Below, piece by piece: positions 28,201 through 38,600 of a stretch of 64,000 bases of DNA. The position numbers and the translations under genes were made by a program. The first letter of the stretch is position 1. Each line of letters opens with the position of its first letter. The notes under the pieces are model-generated. The model did no database searches. It saw nothing but the letters and a program-made list of their open reading frames with translations, and was not told where the DNA came from. This DNA is from Burhinus oedicnemus (Eukaryota; Chordata; Aves; Charadriiformes; Burhinidae), in contig VFFE01007192.1 of assembly GCA_008921705.1 (NCBI GenBank), forward strand, positions 2,588,565 through 2,652,564, written 5' to 3'.

Positions 28201-29499
28201 TGAACTTTTAATGTTTAAGTGACTTTTATGATGAATTTAGCTATCCTTCTTTCAGCCTAACATTATCAAGAAAATACTACCCTTGAGTCCATAAGAGTGG
28301 GCTGCTGAGGTGGGAAGACAGTGTTACTGATGACTCATGGAGGTGGGGTAGGATGGACAGCCAAATGCTCACAATCCCTGTCAGCTCCTACAAGGTACAA
28401 ATGTCACATCCAAAACCAGAGAATGGTCACAACCATTAAGGCCCCAAGAGAGGTGATGAGGACTCACCTGCATCCCTTGATGTTTGTAATCTTGGCTGGA
28501 TCAGTTGGACTTGGTGACTGAATGCTAGACAAACCATTTGGAGACATGGTCTTGGTGGGTTTTTTTGTACATGGCTACGAGAGAGGGGGTGAAAGTGTGT
28601 GAAATTGGTTTTGTTTTCAAACAAAACTACCTTCCCCTCCTGTAGAGCTCTGCTACGTTAGCTAGGTTTTGTTTCTGAAATGTTGTATCATTTGCTATAC
28701 TATGGCCTTGATTTTGTTGAGCATCGTCTAGGTGCTATTATCATACAGATATGAAGTAAATGTGTGGCTGTTTTATAAGCAAAAGCAAAGGGCTTTTTAG
28801 TTTTGTGTATTATGAATAAGCCCTCCAGATGCTATGTTGTGTACAAGGGAACCTAATCCTTTCTTGAGGAAAAAGAATCCATTTCATGTCCTGTTTCACA
28901 TGTTGTAACAGCAACTGGAGAAATGCAATAGGGTCCATTCATGCACCGCTACCTGTGCTGCCAGCAGTAAAGCCAAGCTCGTGTGCTCTGAGCAACTCCA
29001 TTTGTGTACCCTCATAAACACAACAGCAACTTCTGCAAACGTAACAGCAACAAAACAATGGCACTGAATACAGAAAATAGGAAAACACTGAAGTTACGTT
29101 TACACGTTGGAAATGAATGCTGATCAGTCAGAAAGGTGAACAATGAGAGACCTAAGGTGAAATGTATAATCAAAGCTTGAGCTTGACTGTCCTAAGGCTT
29201 GCAGACCATGTGCTGACACAAATGCAGCATCAACAGTTTGCATCCTTCATACCAGCTGTCTGCACCAGCATGGCAAGAGGACCATGCTGTCCCACTCTCA
29301 GTCTTAATGGACCTTGACTATATCACTGCTTTGCAATAACACAACTGCACAGAGTGACAGCATCCCTCAGTGCTGGACACCTTCTGCAGACAGGCTGGTA
29401 TTTTGAGGCACGCAGAACTGTAATAGTTAAGACCTGTGCAGATGGAGAATGGAAGGGAATGTCTGGCACAGAAGCTGCAGAGGAAGGGCTGTGAGAGTG
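22261..29499. other. long non-coding stretch, no gene recognised
   Basis: About 7 kb of AT-rich sequence with no supported gene. It contains a TA-rich near-palindrome at 23077-23108 with TACGTA on each side (23082-23087 and 23100-23105), a homeodomain-motif-rich patch at 23,980-24,130, a 13-A run at 25599-25611 and a 7-bp inverted repeat around 28,014-28,031. Open frames of up to about 120 codons are scattered on both strands without domain features. Confidence 0.6.
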
Positions 29500-29624
29500 T
29501 GCCATGGTTTAACCCCAGCCAGCAACTAGGACCATGCAGCTGCTCGCATGTTCCCCCCAGTTGGGATGCGGGAGAGTATCGGGAGAGTAAAAGTGTGAAA
29601 ACTCGTGGGTTGAGATAAAGACAG

Positions 29625-29630
29625 TTTAAT
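29625..29630 (-). promoter_or_regulatory. LTR polyadenylation signal (ATTAAA variant)
   Basis: The minus strand reads ATTAAA about 180 bases downstream of the degenerate TATA box, within a conserved-looking stretch typical of the R/U5 region of this LTR type. It supports the minus orientation. Confidence 0.5.
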
Positions 29631-29825
29631 AGGTAGCGCAAAAGCCACGCGTGCAAGCAAAGCAAAACAAGGAATTCATTCACTGCTTCCCATCGGCAGG
29701 CAGGTGTTCAGCCATCTCCAGGAAAGCAGGGCTCCATCACATGTAATGGTTACTTGGGAAGACAAACGCCATCACTCTGAACATCCCCCCTTCCTTCTTC
29801 TTCCCCCAGCTTTACATACTGAGTA

Positions 29826-29833
29826 TGATGTCA
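29826..29833 (-). promoter_or_regulatory. CRE-like site inside the LTR
   Basis: TGATGTCA differs by one base from the palindromic ATF/CREB site TGACGTCA, as expected from decay of the central CpG. It lies just upstream of the degenerate TATA box in the minus-strand direction, where an LTR enhancer belongs. Activity is not shown. Confidence 0.4.
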
Positions 29834-30079
29834 CATGGTATGGAATATTCCTTTGGTCAGCTGGGGTCAGCTGTCCTGGCTGTGTCTCCTCCCAACTTTT
29901 TGTGCACTCTCAACTTACTTGCTGGCGGGGTACTGTGAGGAGCAGAAAAGCCTTGACTGCTTAGCAACAACCAAAAACATTAGTGTGCTACGAGCACTGT
30001 TCTCATCTCAAATCCATAACATAGCAGTATACCAGCTGCTAGCAAGAAAGTCAACCCCATCCCAGGTGAAACCATGACA

Positions 30080-30728
30080 AAATGGCAGGTGATGGTGGTG
30101 TCTCGGCTAGTCCATCACCAAGGTCCCTGCATATCTTTAAGACACGCACTTCTCGGACAGTGCTCCCAGATCAGGAGACAAAGGACAGTGAGTAGATCCT
30201 GGCGGCTCAAGAGAGAAGGAGGAGAACAGAGAGTAATCCCTGTCAGAAACCAGCACTTGGTCACCAAGCTATGAGGAACCCAGGAAACGATCCAACTGTC
30301 ATGGCAAGGAAACCTGACCAGGCCACCCGGATGCACACATCTTCATGCCTGAACACTAGACAGACTACTTGGACACATGCACATTGGCACTCATTGAGTA
30401 TGAGAGGGAGAATAAGTGGAAGTGGATTCATTTTAAAATAAATGAGATTCCCTAAGGCATTGCATTGAGCTTTGCTATATTGTTGGTACAACGCTGCAGC
30501 ACTACTTCGTACAGAGATGCTTTGAGGTAAAGTATGGGATCTTGGTGTCTGTTATTGTTAGACCAGCAATAGTTGTATATGCATGCATTTCCTTTGGTTT
30601 GTATTGTTGTTGGAGGGGGGAGGGGCAGGAAAGTTGGCCTGAGCTGCAATGGATTACAAAATTAGATATGTGAATTGGGAAGGAAAACACTATGCCTAAT
30701 TACCTAGATCCTATAGTCCACTTCCACA
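30080..30728. other. non-coding DNA between LTR and CR1 copy A
   Basis: I see no polypurine tract or primer-binding site next to the LTR and no retroviral protein remnants, so this is flanking host DNA and not the inside of a provirus. A G-rich run lies near 30,612-30,627. Confidence 0.5.
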
Positions 30729-30735
30729 CTAAGTG

Positions 30736-32438
30736 TTTCTATAAATACATTAGCAATAAAAGGAGGACTAAGGATAATCTCCATCTTTTATCAGACAGGG
30801 GCAGAACGTAGTGACTGAGGAAAAGGCTGAGGTACTTAATGCCTTTTTTGCCTCAGTCTTTAGTAGTAGGACCAGTTGTTCCCTGAGTACCCAGCCCCTC
30901 CAGCTAGAAGACAGGGGTGGGAAGCAGAATGAAGTCCCCATAATCCAAGGGGAAATGGTGAGTGACTTGCTACAGCACTTAGACACACAAGTCTATAGGG
31001 CCAGATGGGATCCACTCAAGGGTACTGAGGGAGCTGGTGGAAGTGCTCACTAAGCCACTTCCCATGATTTATCAGCAGACCTGGCTAACCGGGGAGGTCC
31101 CAGTTGAGTGGAGGTTCGCAAATGTGACGCCCACCCACAAGAAGGGCCAGAAGGAGGACCCTGGGAACTACAGGCCTGTCAGTCTGACCTCGGTACCTGG
31201 GAAGGTTATGGAGCAGATCATCCTGAGTGCGATTATGCAGCACATGCAGGACAACCAGGTAATCAAGCCCAGTCAGCACGGGTTCATGAAAGGCAGGTCC
31301 TGCTTGACTAACCTGATCTCCTATGACAAGGTGACCCACTTAGTCGATGAGGGAAAGGCTGTGGATGCTGTTTACCTGGACTTTAGTAAAGCCTTTCATA
31401 CCATTTCCCAGAGCATTCTCCTGGAGAAACTGGCTGCTCATGGCTTGGACAGGTATACCCTTCACTGGGTAAAAAACTGGCTGGATGGCCGAGCCTAAAG
31501 AGTTGTGGTGAATGGAGTTAAATCCAGTTGGCCACCAGTCACAAGTGGTGTTCCCCAGGGCTCAGTATTGAGGCCAGTTCTGTTTAATATCTTTATCAAT
31601 GACCTGGACAAGGGGATTGAGTGCACCCTCAGTAAGTTTGCAGATGACACCAAGTTGGGCGGGAGTGTTGATCTTCTTGAGGGTAGGAAGACTGTACAAA
31701 GGGATCTGGACAGGCTGGATCGATGGGCCAAGGGCAATGGTATGAGGTTCAACAAGGCCAAGTGCCGGGTCCTGCACCTGGGTCACAACAACCCCATGCA
31801 GTGCTACAGGCTTGGGGAAGAGTGGCTGGAAAGCTGCCTGGCAGAAAAGGACCTGGGGGTATTGGTAGACAGGCAGCTCAATATGAGCCAGCCATGTGCC
31901 CAGGTGGCCAAGAAGGCCAATAGCATCCTGATTTGTATTAGAAAGTCTGGCCAGCAGGACTAGGGAAGTGATTGTCCCCCTGTACTCAGCACTGGTGAGG
32001 CCACACCTCGAGTACTGTGTTCAGTTTTGGGCCCCTCACTACAAGAAAGACATTGAGGTGCTGGAGCGTGTCCGAAGAAGGGCAACAAAGCTGGTGAGGG
32101 GTCTAGAGAACAAGTCTTCTGAGGATCGGCTGAGGGAACTGGGGTTGTTTAGCCTGGAGAGAAGGAGGCTGAGGGGAGACCTTATCACTCTCTACAACTA
32201 CTTGAAAGGAGGTTGTAGTGAGGTGGGGGTCGGTCTCTTCTCCCAAGTAACAAGCGATAGAACAAGAGGAAACAGCCTCAAGTTGTGCCAGGGGAGGTTT
32301 AGGATGGATATTAGGAAAAATTTCTTCACTGAAAGGGTTATCAAACGTGGAAACAGGCTGCCTAGGGAAGTGGTTGAGTCACTATCCCTGGAGGTATTTA
32401 AAAGATGGGTATACGTGGTGCTTAGGGACATGGTTTAG
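30736..32438 (+). pseudogene. CR1 ORF2 reverse transcriptase remnant, copy A
   Basis: The reading frame can be followed by CR1 landmarks: FYKYISNKRRTKDN (30736 on), EEKAEVLNAFFASVF (30817 on), DPGNYRPVSLTSVPGKVMEQ (about 31157-31216), VYLDFSKAF with the first catalytic aspartate (about 31370-31396), [10 protein letters not shown] (about 31540-31570), FADDTKLGG with the catalytic aspartate pair at 31643-31648, then [15 protein letters not shown] and the C-terminal RPREVV-like region ending in LRDMV and a stop at 32438. The frame is broken by one-base shifts near 30,802 and near 30,990, by an in-frame stop at 31496-31498 (TAA where related copies have CAA, Gln) and by a shift near 31,950. It cannot encode an active enzyme. 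Loss of the endonuclease also makes it non-autonomous. The identification is firm; the exact shift positions are approximate. Confidence 0.92.
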
Positions 32439-32448
32439 TGGTGGTTTT

Positions 32449-32567
32449 CACAGAATCATAGAATGGTTTAGGTTGGAAGGGACCTTAAAGATCATCTAGT
32501 TCCAACCACCCTGCCATGGGCAAGAACACCTCCCACTAGACCTGGCTGCACAAACCAGGTCTAGTGG
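32449..32567 (-). mobile_element. short CR1 3' tail (copy D) nested in copy A
   Basis: Reading the minus strand, this is a CR1 3' UTR: a segment containing CTAGTGGGAGGTG, a GTTGGAACTAGATGATC core and the closing CCTTCCAACC followed by ATTCTATGATTCTGTG at its 3' end (32449). It splits the plus-strand tail of copy A and is therefore younger than copy A. Its tail type is the same as that of copy B. Only about 100 bases were copied. Its 5' end does not stop cleanly: it folds back, giving a perfect 13-bp inverted repeat at 32533-32545 and 32555-32567. Confidence 0.85.
32533..32567. repeat. 13-bp perfect inverted repeat at 5' end of CR1 copy D
   Basis: CCACTAGACCTGG (32533-32545) and CCAGGTCTAGTGG (32555-32567) are exact reverse complements separated by nine bases. 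The left arm is minus-strand CR1 tail; the right arm is the same CR1 segment in the opposite direction. Both arms carry the same base change relative to the matching place in copy B (A instead of T before GGT, in CR1 sense), so one arm was probably copied from the other. Confidence 0.92.
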
Positions 32568-32658
32568 CAGTGTTAGGTTAATGGTTGGACTCAATGATCT
32601 CAAAGGTCGCTTCCAACCTAGGTGATTCTATGATGCTATTCTGTGATTCTATGATTCT

Positions 32659-35600
32659 AAGTTGTTGAGGCAAACAACAAAATAAGAAAAAGGACTGTAC
32701 CTGCAACACACATGTCCAGCATTAACATAAAGAATAGTTAAAAGTGTCGTAAGCAATATTAGATCTAATGCTCTAGGGTTTAACCAAATCTATCACTGAG
32801 CATACTGATACAGTACAAATCATTAACCCACACCTGCCTGCTAAGGTGTCCAACACCATCATGGGGGGCTGTCAGTGCTGGCTGCTATTTAACGTGCCTC
32901 AAATACTGGGCAGAACAGACCTGATACCTGGTCTAATCCTGTGTTTCTCCTCACGGTAAACCAACTATGGATCCCCAAACCCTTTGTCATCCTTCTCTAA
33001 GTTTCCGTCTCCTTCAAGGAGAAACTTCATATTTATCTTGAACGTACAGCTGTCAGAGCAGGAATGAAGACTGACAGCTACAATGACATTTCAGGCACCT
33101 ATCTGCAAGCAGAATAAACTTCACAGGTTTTGTTGCTTTGTAAAACTGTAACAACAACTTTAGGGCTGCTTCTTGTCATGCATGGTCTTTGCTAGTTTCT
33201 TATTAAGCATTAATTAATCACTCATATAGCAGCAGCACTGAGCGCTGCTGAGCAGGACACCGGTCACGATGTACTGGGTCCTACACAGTTTTGTCACAAC
33301 CAAGTATCTCTGCCTCTCCCACAGCAAGTAAGTACCTTTCTGCAGCCAAATCACTCAAGTTATTCCAAGAGAGCCATCACCACCTGTCAGTTATCAGAGG
33401 GCTTAAGAGCTACAGAGAAAAATCAGAGAAATTCAGAGCAACTTAATAAAGCTGCTAGCTGTAAAATAGTTGTTAGGGTTGCACAGCAAAGCTCAGTCTG
33501 CCAGATGGATCCTTCCTTTCTTTGCTTAGAACAGAGATACGTTTACGACAATGCTCAAGGGAGCGTTTGGAGCAAAATCCTTCTTTGCTAATAGCCCACT
33601 TACCGCTAGGTTTGCTACATCATACGTGCACATGCACAAAAAACTCCCACAGCAACAGTGATGTTAGTGATGACTTCTAAAATGCTGAAGCTCAAGTATT
33701 GTAAGCTGTGGTATCCCTGCTGCGTACACTTTGCTGCTGTTTCATTTACTCAACATGTCAGAGGGGGTGATGAGAAAGAACACGATTCCTTTACACCCAA
33801 AAGGAAGAGGCAATAGTGAAGGTGATTATGCAGCTGGAAGTGTACGTGAAGCCTGACTGATGACTGCTTTCGTAACAGACTGGAGACATCATTTGGTTTT
33901 ACCTTGATAATGTAACTTGTCCAGTAACTACCAGGTGGTGAAGTGTCCCAGGAAGTTTAATAATTTCCAAGAACCTTCCATTGCAAACCAGGGTCTTACC
34001 CAAAATGAGTCCACTTGTACAAAGAAATAACTATGAAGAACATTATTGCACAAGCCAGGACTTTCTGGGTGCTTACCCCCTGCTTAGAGCAGATGCAATA
34101 AATCTGGCATTTCCTGAAAGCATCAGACCCACTGGGTCTATGTGGTCCTTCCCAGCAAGTTTTGGAGGGGTAAATTAGAAAATGAGTAAAGTCACCAGTA
34201 TATGAAGTTCTCAGTAAACAGAGAAGCAGATATGTGGAGTTTTTGTCTGCATTTACCCACAAATATGGCACTGAGACCAGGGCTCCCAGGAAACATTGGA
34301 TTTAACTCAGTCTGGTGCTACACAATCATTTGGCAGTCCAGTTCAGGCTGTGGGACACTTCAAAGAGTTGTAGAAAAATCCACAACAGTTATCCTGACAA
34401 AATTCCCAGCCAGGAAACAGTATACACCTAGAGAAACCCAGAAACAGAATGATCTTGAGCATAAGTAGCGAAGTCAGAGTTGGGCCTTGCCCAGGACCAC
34501 AGGTAACCAGAAATACATGGAGAACTGAACTGTCAGAGTGATCGGTCAACTTGAACAGAAAATGACTGGGAAATGTCACCACTCCCCCCAAAATAATCGT
34601 AAATAGAGGTTATTACAAAATTACAAAAAATTTACACATTTCTCAATATGCTTGTCTTTTCATTCTATGCACAATTTGAATTTGAAAACATATAATTTAC
34701 AGATGGTTCGTTAATTTAGAGTCCCCGATCAATTATAAAAAAGAAAAATAACTTTCCATTTACTTAAACCACTTGAAAGGTATTTAATTTCATTTATGAT
34801 TGTTTAAGGTGCATGACTGTATATAGTTTCAACAGCATCATTCAGGTCAATATAGATAGGGAGCTGCAGAGGTAGTAAGTAACAGAGCTCATTAATTGTT
34901 AAGAATGTTTAATTTTCTTCAGTCAACAAAATTTTTTCTAATACAATACCTTAATTTCCATGTTACAGTTCTTACAAAAATCTCAAGAATTAGAGGTGTG
35001 CATGAATTATAAGCATCCATCTTATGAAAAAATCTGTATTTCTGTCTTTTTTCCATTTTAAATGGAGTGAAAGGCTGGAAAAGTGACATATTCCACTGAA
35101 TAGACATTGCTGAGAAATAATAGGCTGTCATGCCACCTCCCTGGATGGCTGTCACTCAGCATATCAAGCAGCCTGCCTTGTTCGTAGCCTTCCTACTGCA
35201 CTGGATGGGTAGGAGGAAAAAGCAGGCTTCACCTCCATCAAGAATTGCAACAGAATTGCATACATCTCCAGGGATATTTTGATTCCAACATACAAGATTT
35301 CTCTGACCAAAAGCTCTCTTAAACATTTTGGTCAGCACACACATACACATGTGCATGCACAGAGATACTGTTCGGTACAGGTGAGAGTGTGCAGTTGTCA
35401 GACCAAGCAATATCCTTTCGAAATTATCTGTGTGAGGTGTGGGGAAATGATGATAAAAATGGAAAGCCAAGGGGATCATCTTCAGGATGAGAACACTATC
35501 AGAGCACATCTTCTACTCAAAAGACTGGAAAAAACTTGAAAAAAACCACAGACCACACTTGTAGACTTTTTTTTCTATACAACAAGAGGCCTATAGATAC

Positions 35601-38600
35601 AGAATGGAGGCCAGGTAAGGGCTGTATAGGAAACCAGCGGCTCACCAGAGTCCCCAGAGATATGGCTCCAGCTACAGCTAAAGGGCTCAGATGATTATGT
35701 GAGTAAATTACAAAAATAAATTCAGGAACAAAGCTAAGACTAATATAATTTGCTCCTAAATAAGCAAAACTCTGTCATCCCCTCTTTGAGCCACTGCGCT
35801 CACAGGTAGACATAGGAACTTGCAACTTCTGTGGTGAGCAGTCCTGGAAATCACCCAGAGCAAACTTGCTGTTTGCCTGATCTAAATACTCTCCGACCTA
35901 ATCCACATTATTTTAACTGGCTGTTCTCTACTGTTGTGGCAATCGGCAGTACCTTGCTACATCCAAGGCCTCTGCTTGAAGTTCACAAATCTTTGATGTT
36001 CTTTCACCCTACAGGAAGAGGGGTCAACACATCTCAAGTGGGATGGTGCCACCAGCCTCCTGCTGAGCCCAGGTGGCCACGCGGGCTTAGTTCGCAATAC
36101 TCAGACACCTGGCACATTTTCCTGCGATGGGAATCTTTTATCTCGTAAGTACGAGATTATTGATAGAAACTTCGGTAAATCCCTAGTCGTCTGAGCTGCA
36201 AAGAGCCCTTGCAAAGCTCTGACTCACTGCACACCGGTGGCACAGTGTTTGAACTAGCTCTGCCGACAACCTGCAACAACAGCTGGGAAAGGTGTGACCT
36301 TTCTCAGCGCAGAGCAACAGGCTGTTAATTTTGAAAGTCAGTGATAAATGAACATCAGCTTTGTTAGCAACCTAATGAAATTACCAGAAGTAAGAGGGAT
36401 GATCATGCTCTGAAGTAAGCAGCTTGAGTAGCTTATGAACAGAACGTATGATAATGTCAGTGGGGTTTTTTTCCCAGATACTCCCAGCCAGGAAAATAAA
36501 TATTGAATTCTGCATCTCAAGCCCAGTCTCCTACTGCCACAGACATCCACATCACACAAAACCTCCTGTAAATTACCCAAGCACACAGGCAGAACGAGGT
36601 AAGCATCTCCACTTCTCTTGTTGGGAAGCTGTTGCAGAAATTTGCTCCTTTGGTGGTTACAATTTTTTTCTAATTTCTAGTCTAAATGTGTCCTCCTTCA
36701 GATCATCTGTTTATACACTAACACAGCCCTTTAACTGAAACAATACTAAGCATTCCCTGATTTTTATCCTCCAGACAGGTAGTAACCAAATCCTCTCAGG
36801 CTTTGTTTTTCTAAACCAAACAGCCAAACTCTTAATCTCACCTCCTTAGGCACTCTGTTCTTCTTATCACACCACTGTCATTTGTCTGATTCACAAGATA
36901 ATCCAGCTCCTTCCTTCCCCTTAAGAAAGGGATATCTTAATCCTCCTTTCTGTTGATTACAACTCCAAGCTTTGAGTCATCAGCATATTTCATCAGTACG
37001 GTTATTCTTTTATTCCAAAGGTCTATTATACTAAATCGGTCCCAAGACCAACAGGAATTTCTCTAGTAACTTCTCTCCAGCTAACACTTCCGCTTTCAGC
37101 ACTAATTCTTGTCATATCCCCATTAGCCAATTCCTTACTCATCTCAGCTTTTTTTCCTACTAATCTGACTCATTGTATATAACAATTCTCCATGTAATAA
37201 AAACATTGAGGTCAATTCAAGAACTACACATCAAAAAAAAAAATCTTATTAACGGAAAAACTCAGGCAAATACTTCATTAAGTAATCTCCCAGAACAGCC
37301 AGAGCCACAACACAGTAAAAGTATCTGCTAACCGGTCTGTACTCCAGTGGGGACTACTCAGTCCCCTTTTCCCTTTCCTTCTGTCTTCTCCTCCTCCCCA
37401 TTTGAGCACAGAAAGTGAGTTTCAGTATGGCTTTAACCTCAGCTGTGGTTATTTCCATTGCAGGAGCACTTGTGCCAAAGGTGATTTGGAAGGATGTTGG
37501 CTGCTCAGATAAAACTGCTGATGAAGGTAGTTTTATGCCAAGATTTGACAGATTCCACACAACTGACAGACCTTTTCTTCTGCTCGCGCTGCTATGAGGG
37601 CAGCCGTCTCCACCAGGGAGATGGAGTGGGGAAGGAGGGACTAGTAACTTCTTAGACTGCTGGACCAGGGCTTGCCACAGCATCTTCTACAACACACTAG
37701 ACACGGTATTTTAAACTGATCTACCTAAGTCAGAAGGTGCAGTGAATTAAAGTCAGTCAAGGGTGCAGTTCCACGTTAGAGGTAATGATGAAGTTCCACC
37801 AAGAGCCACAATGCACCCCTGTTCAGCCCACCACTGCTAGCACCAGCTCCTGCCTGAGCTTACAGTGAGATGATATTAGGAATTCCACACAGGAGAAAAA
37901 CAATCACTTCATTTTTTTCCAGAAGGTTGTTTCTCTCTCTCAACGAGTTTGCCAGGAGCATCAGTGCCAGCGAAGCTGTTTAAAACTTTACTGAAATAAC
38001 CATATCCATCAGGCAGTTGTGCTGCCTGCAAAACCAATTTTAAAATAGACTTAAATAGAAGCCATGCAACTTCTTTTGGTTCAAATGGAGCCTGTGGGCC
38101 CAGATCATGGTTGGATGCTCCTGTCCTCAGCTGTCTAACTTGTCCTTTTGCCATACACTATTTTCCCTGTAATAATACTGGATGTGTCTCTGCTCAGATG
38201 GCCTGTCAGGAGACAGGGCTGGCTGAGCATCATCATCTTACTTCTAAAGTCATGCCAGCAAAATGCAGCAGGGATGTCTACTGGAGGATCTGGGTCAGGA
38301 TGATTAGAGATGTAGCTATCATTTCCTCAGGAGAATGACTGGAAAGCTATCCTGGCCCTACATTAATCATATGTCCATTTAACTCCTGCACCCACTTCTA
38401 AAGCAGCTATGTTAAAAGCTAATTTTCTGTTTTTCAAAGGAATGTATTTTTTATATATATATATAGCAATAAGGAAGACATGAGTCCTTGGTGAGACTAC
38501 TTTTAGGTAAGTATCCTTAGGTACTTGCATGTATCTTGAAAAACTGGGTTGCAAATCCTGGGGAATAAGCTTGCTGCAAAGATAACACATTTTTTATTAT

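Larger units (their letters stand above)
29500..30079 (-). mobile_element. solo LTR of an avian endogenous retrovirus
   Basis: The element has short imperfect terminal inverted repeats: TGCCATGGTTT at its left end and AAACCATGACA at its right end, so on the minus strand it runs TG to CA as an LTR should. On the minus strand, in order, there is a CRE-like TGATGTCA (29826-29833, plus-strand reading), a degenerate TATA box (29811-29818, reading TATGTAAA) and the polyadenylation signal variant ATTAAA (29625-29630), followed by a stretch ending in the terminal repeat. This order is U3-R-U5. About 580 bp is a usual LTR length. No primer-binding site, polypurine tract, gag/pol remnant or second LTR flanks it, so it is a solo LTR left by recombination. 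The flanking five bases do not match well (GAGTG and AAATG), so the target duplication is lost or diverged. The family resembles ERV LTRs widespread in birds; whether it is ERVL- or ERVK-like is not decided. Confidence 0.85.
30729..32658 (+). mobile_element. CR1 LINE copy A, 5' truncated, 3' tail interrupted
   Basis: Non-LTR retrotransposon of the chicken repeat 1 family. Homology begins near 30,729-30,736, inside ORF2 between the endonuclease and reverse transcriptase domains, so the 5' UTR, ORF1 and endonuclease are missing, the usual fate of CR1 copies. The reverse transcriptase remnant ends at the natural stop at 32436-32438. The tail is then split: the body runs to about 32448, a minus-strand CR1 tail (copy D) occupies 32449 to about 32564, and copy A resumes with GGCAGTGTTAGGTTAATGG and ends in octamer-like ATTCTATG units at 32658. 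No target-site duplication is visible, as is normal for CR1. The tail (TTGGACTCAATGATCT and following) belongs to a different tail type from copies B, C and D. Confidence 0.93.

Noticed and set aside
30080..30728. Internal proviral region next to the LTR
   Set aside because: No primer-binding site, polypurine tract, or gag, pol or env similarity; the LTR stands alone.
31085..31339. Minus-strand open frames inside CR1 copies A and B (for example 31085-31339 and 61513-61824)
   Set aside because: Shadows of the reverse transcriptase reading frame on the opposite strand.
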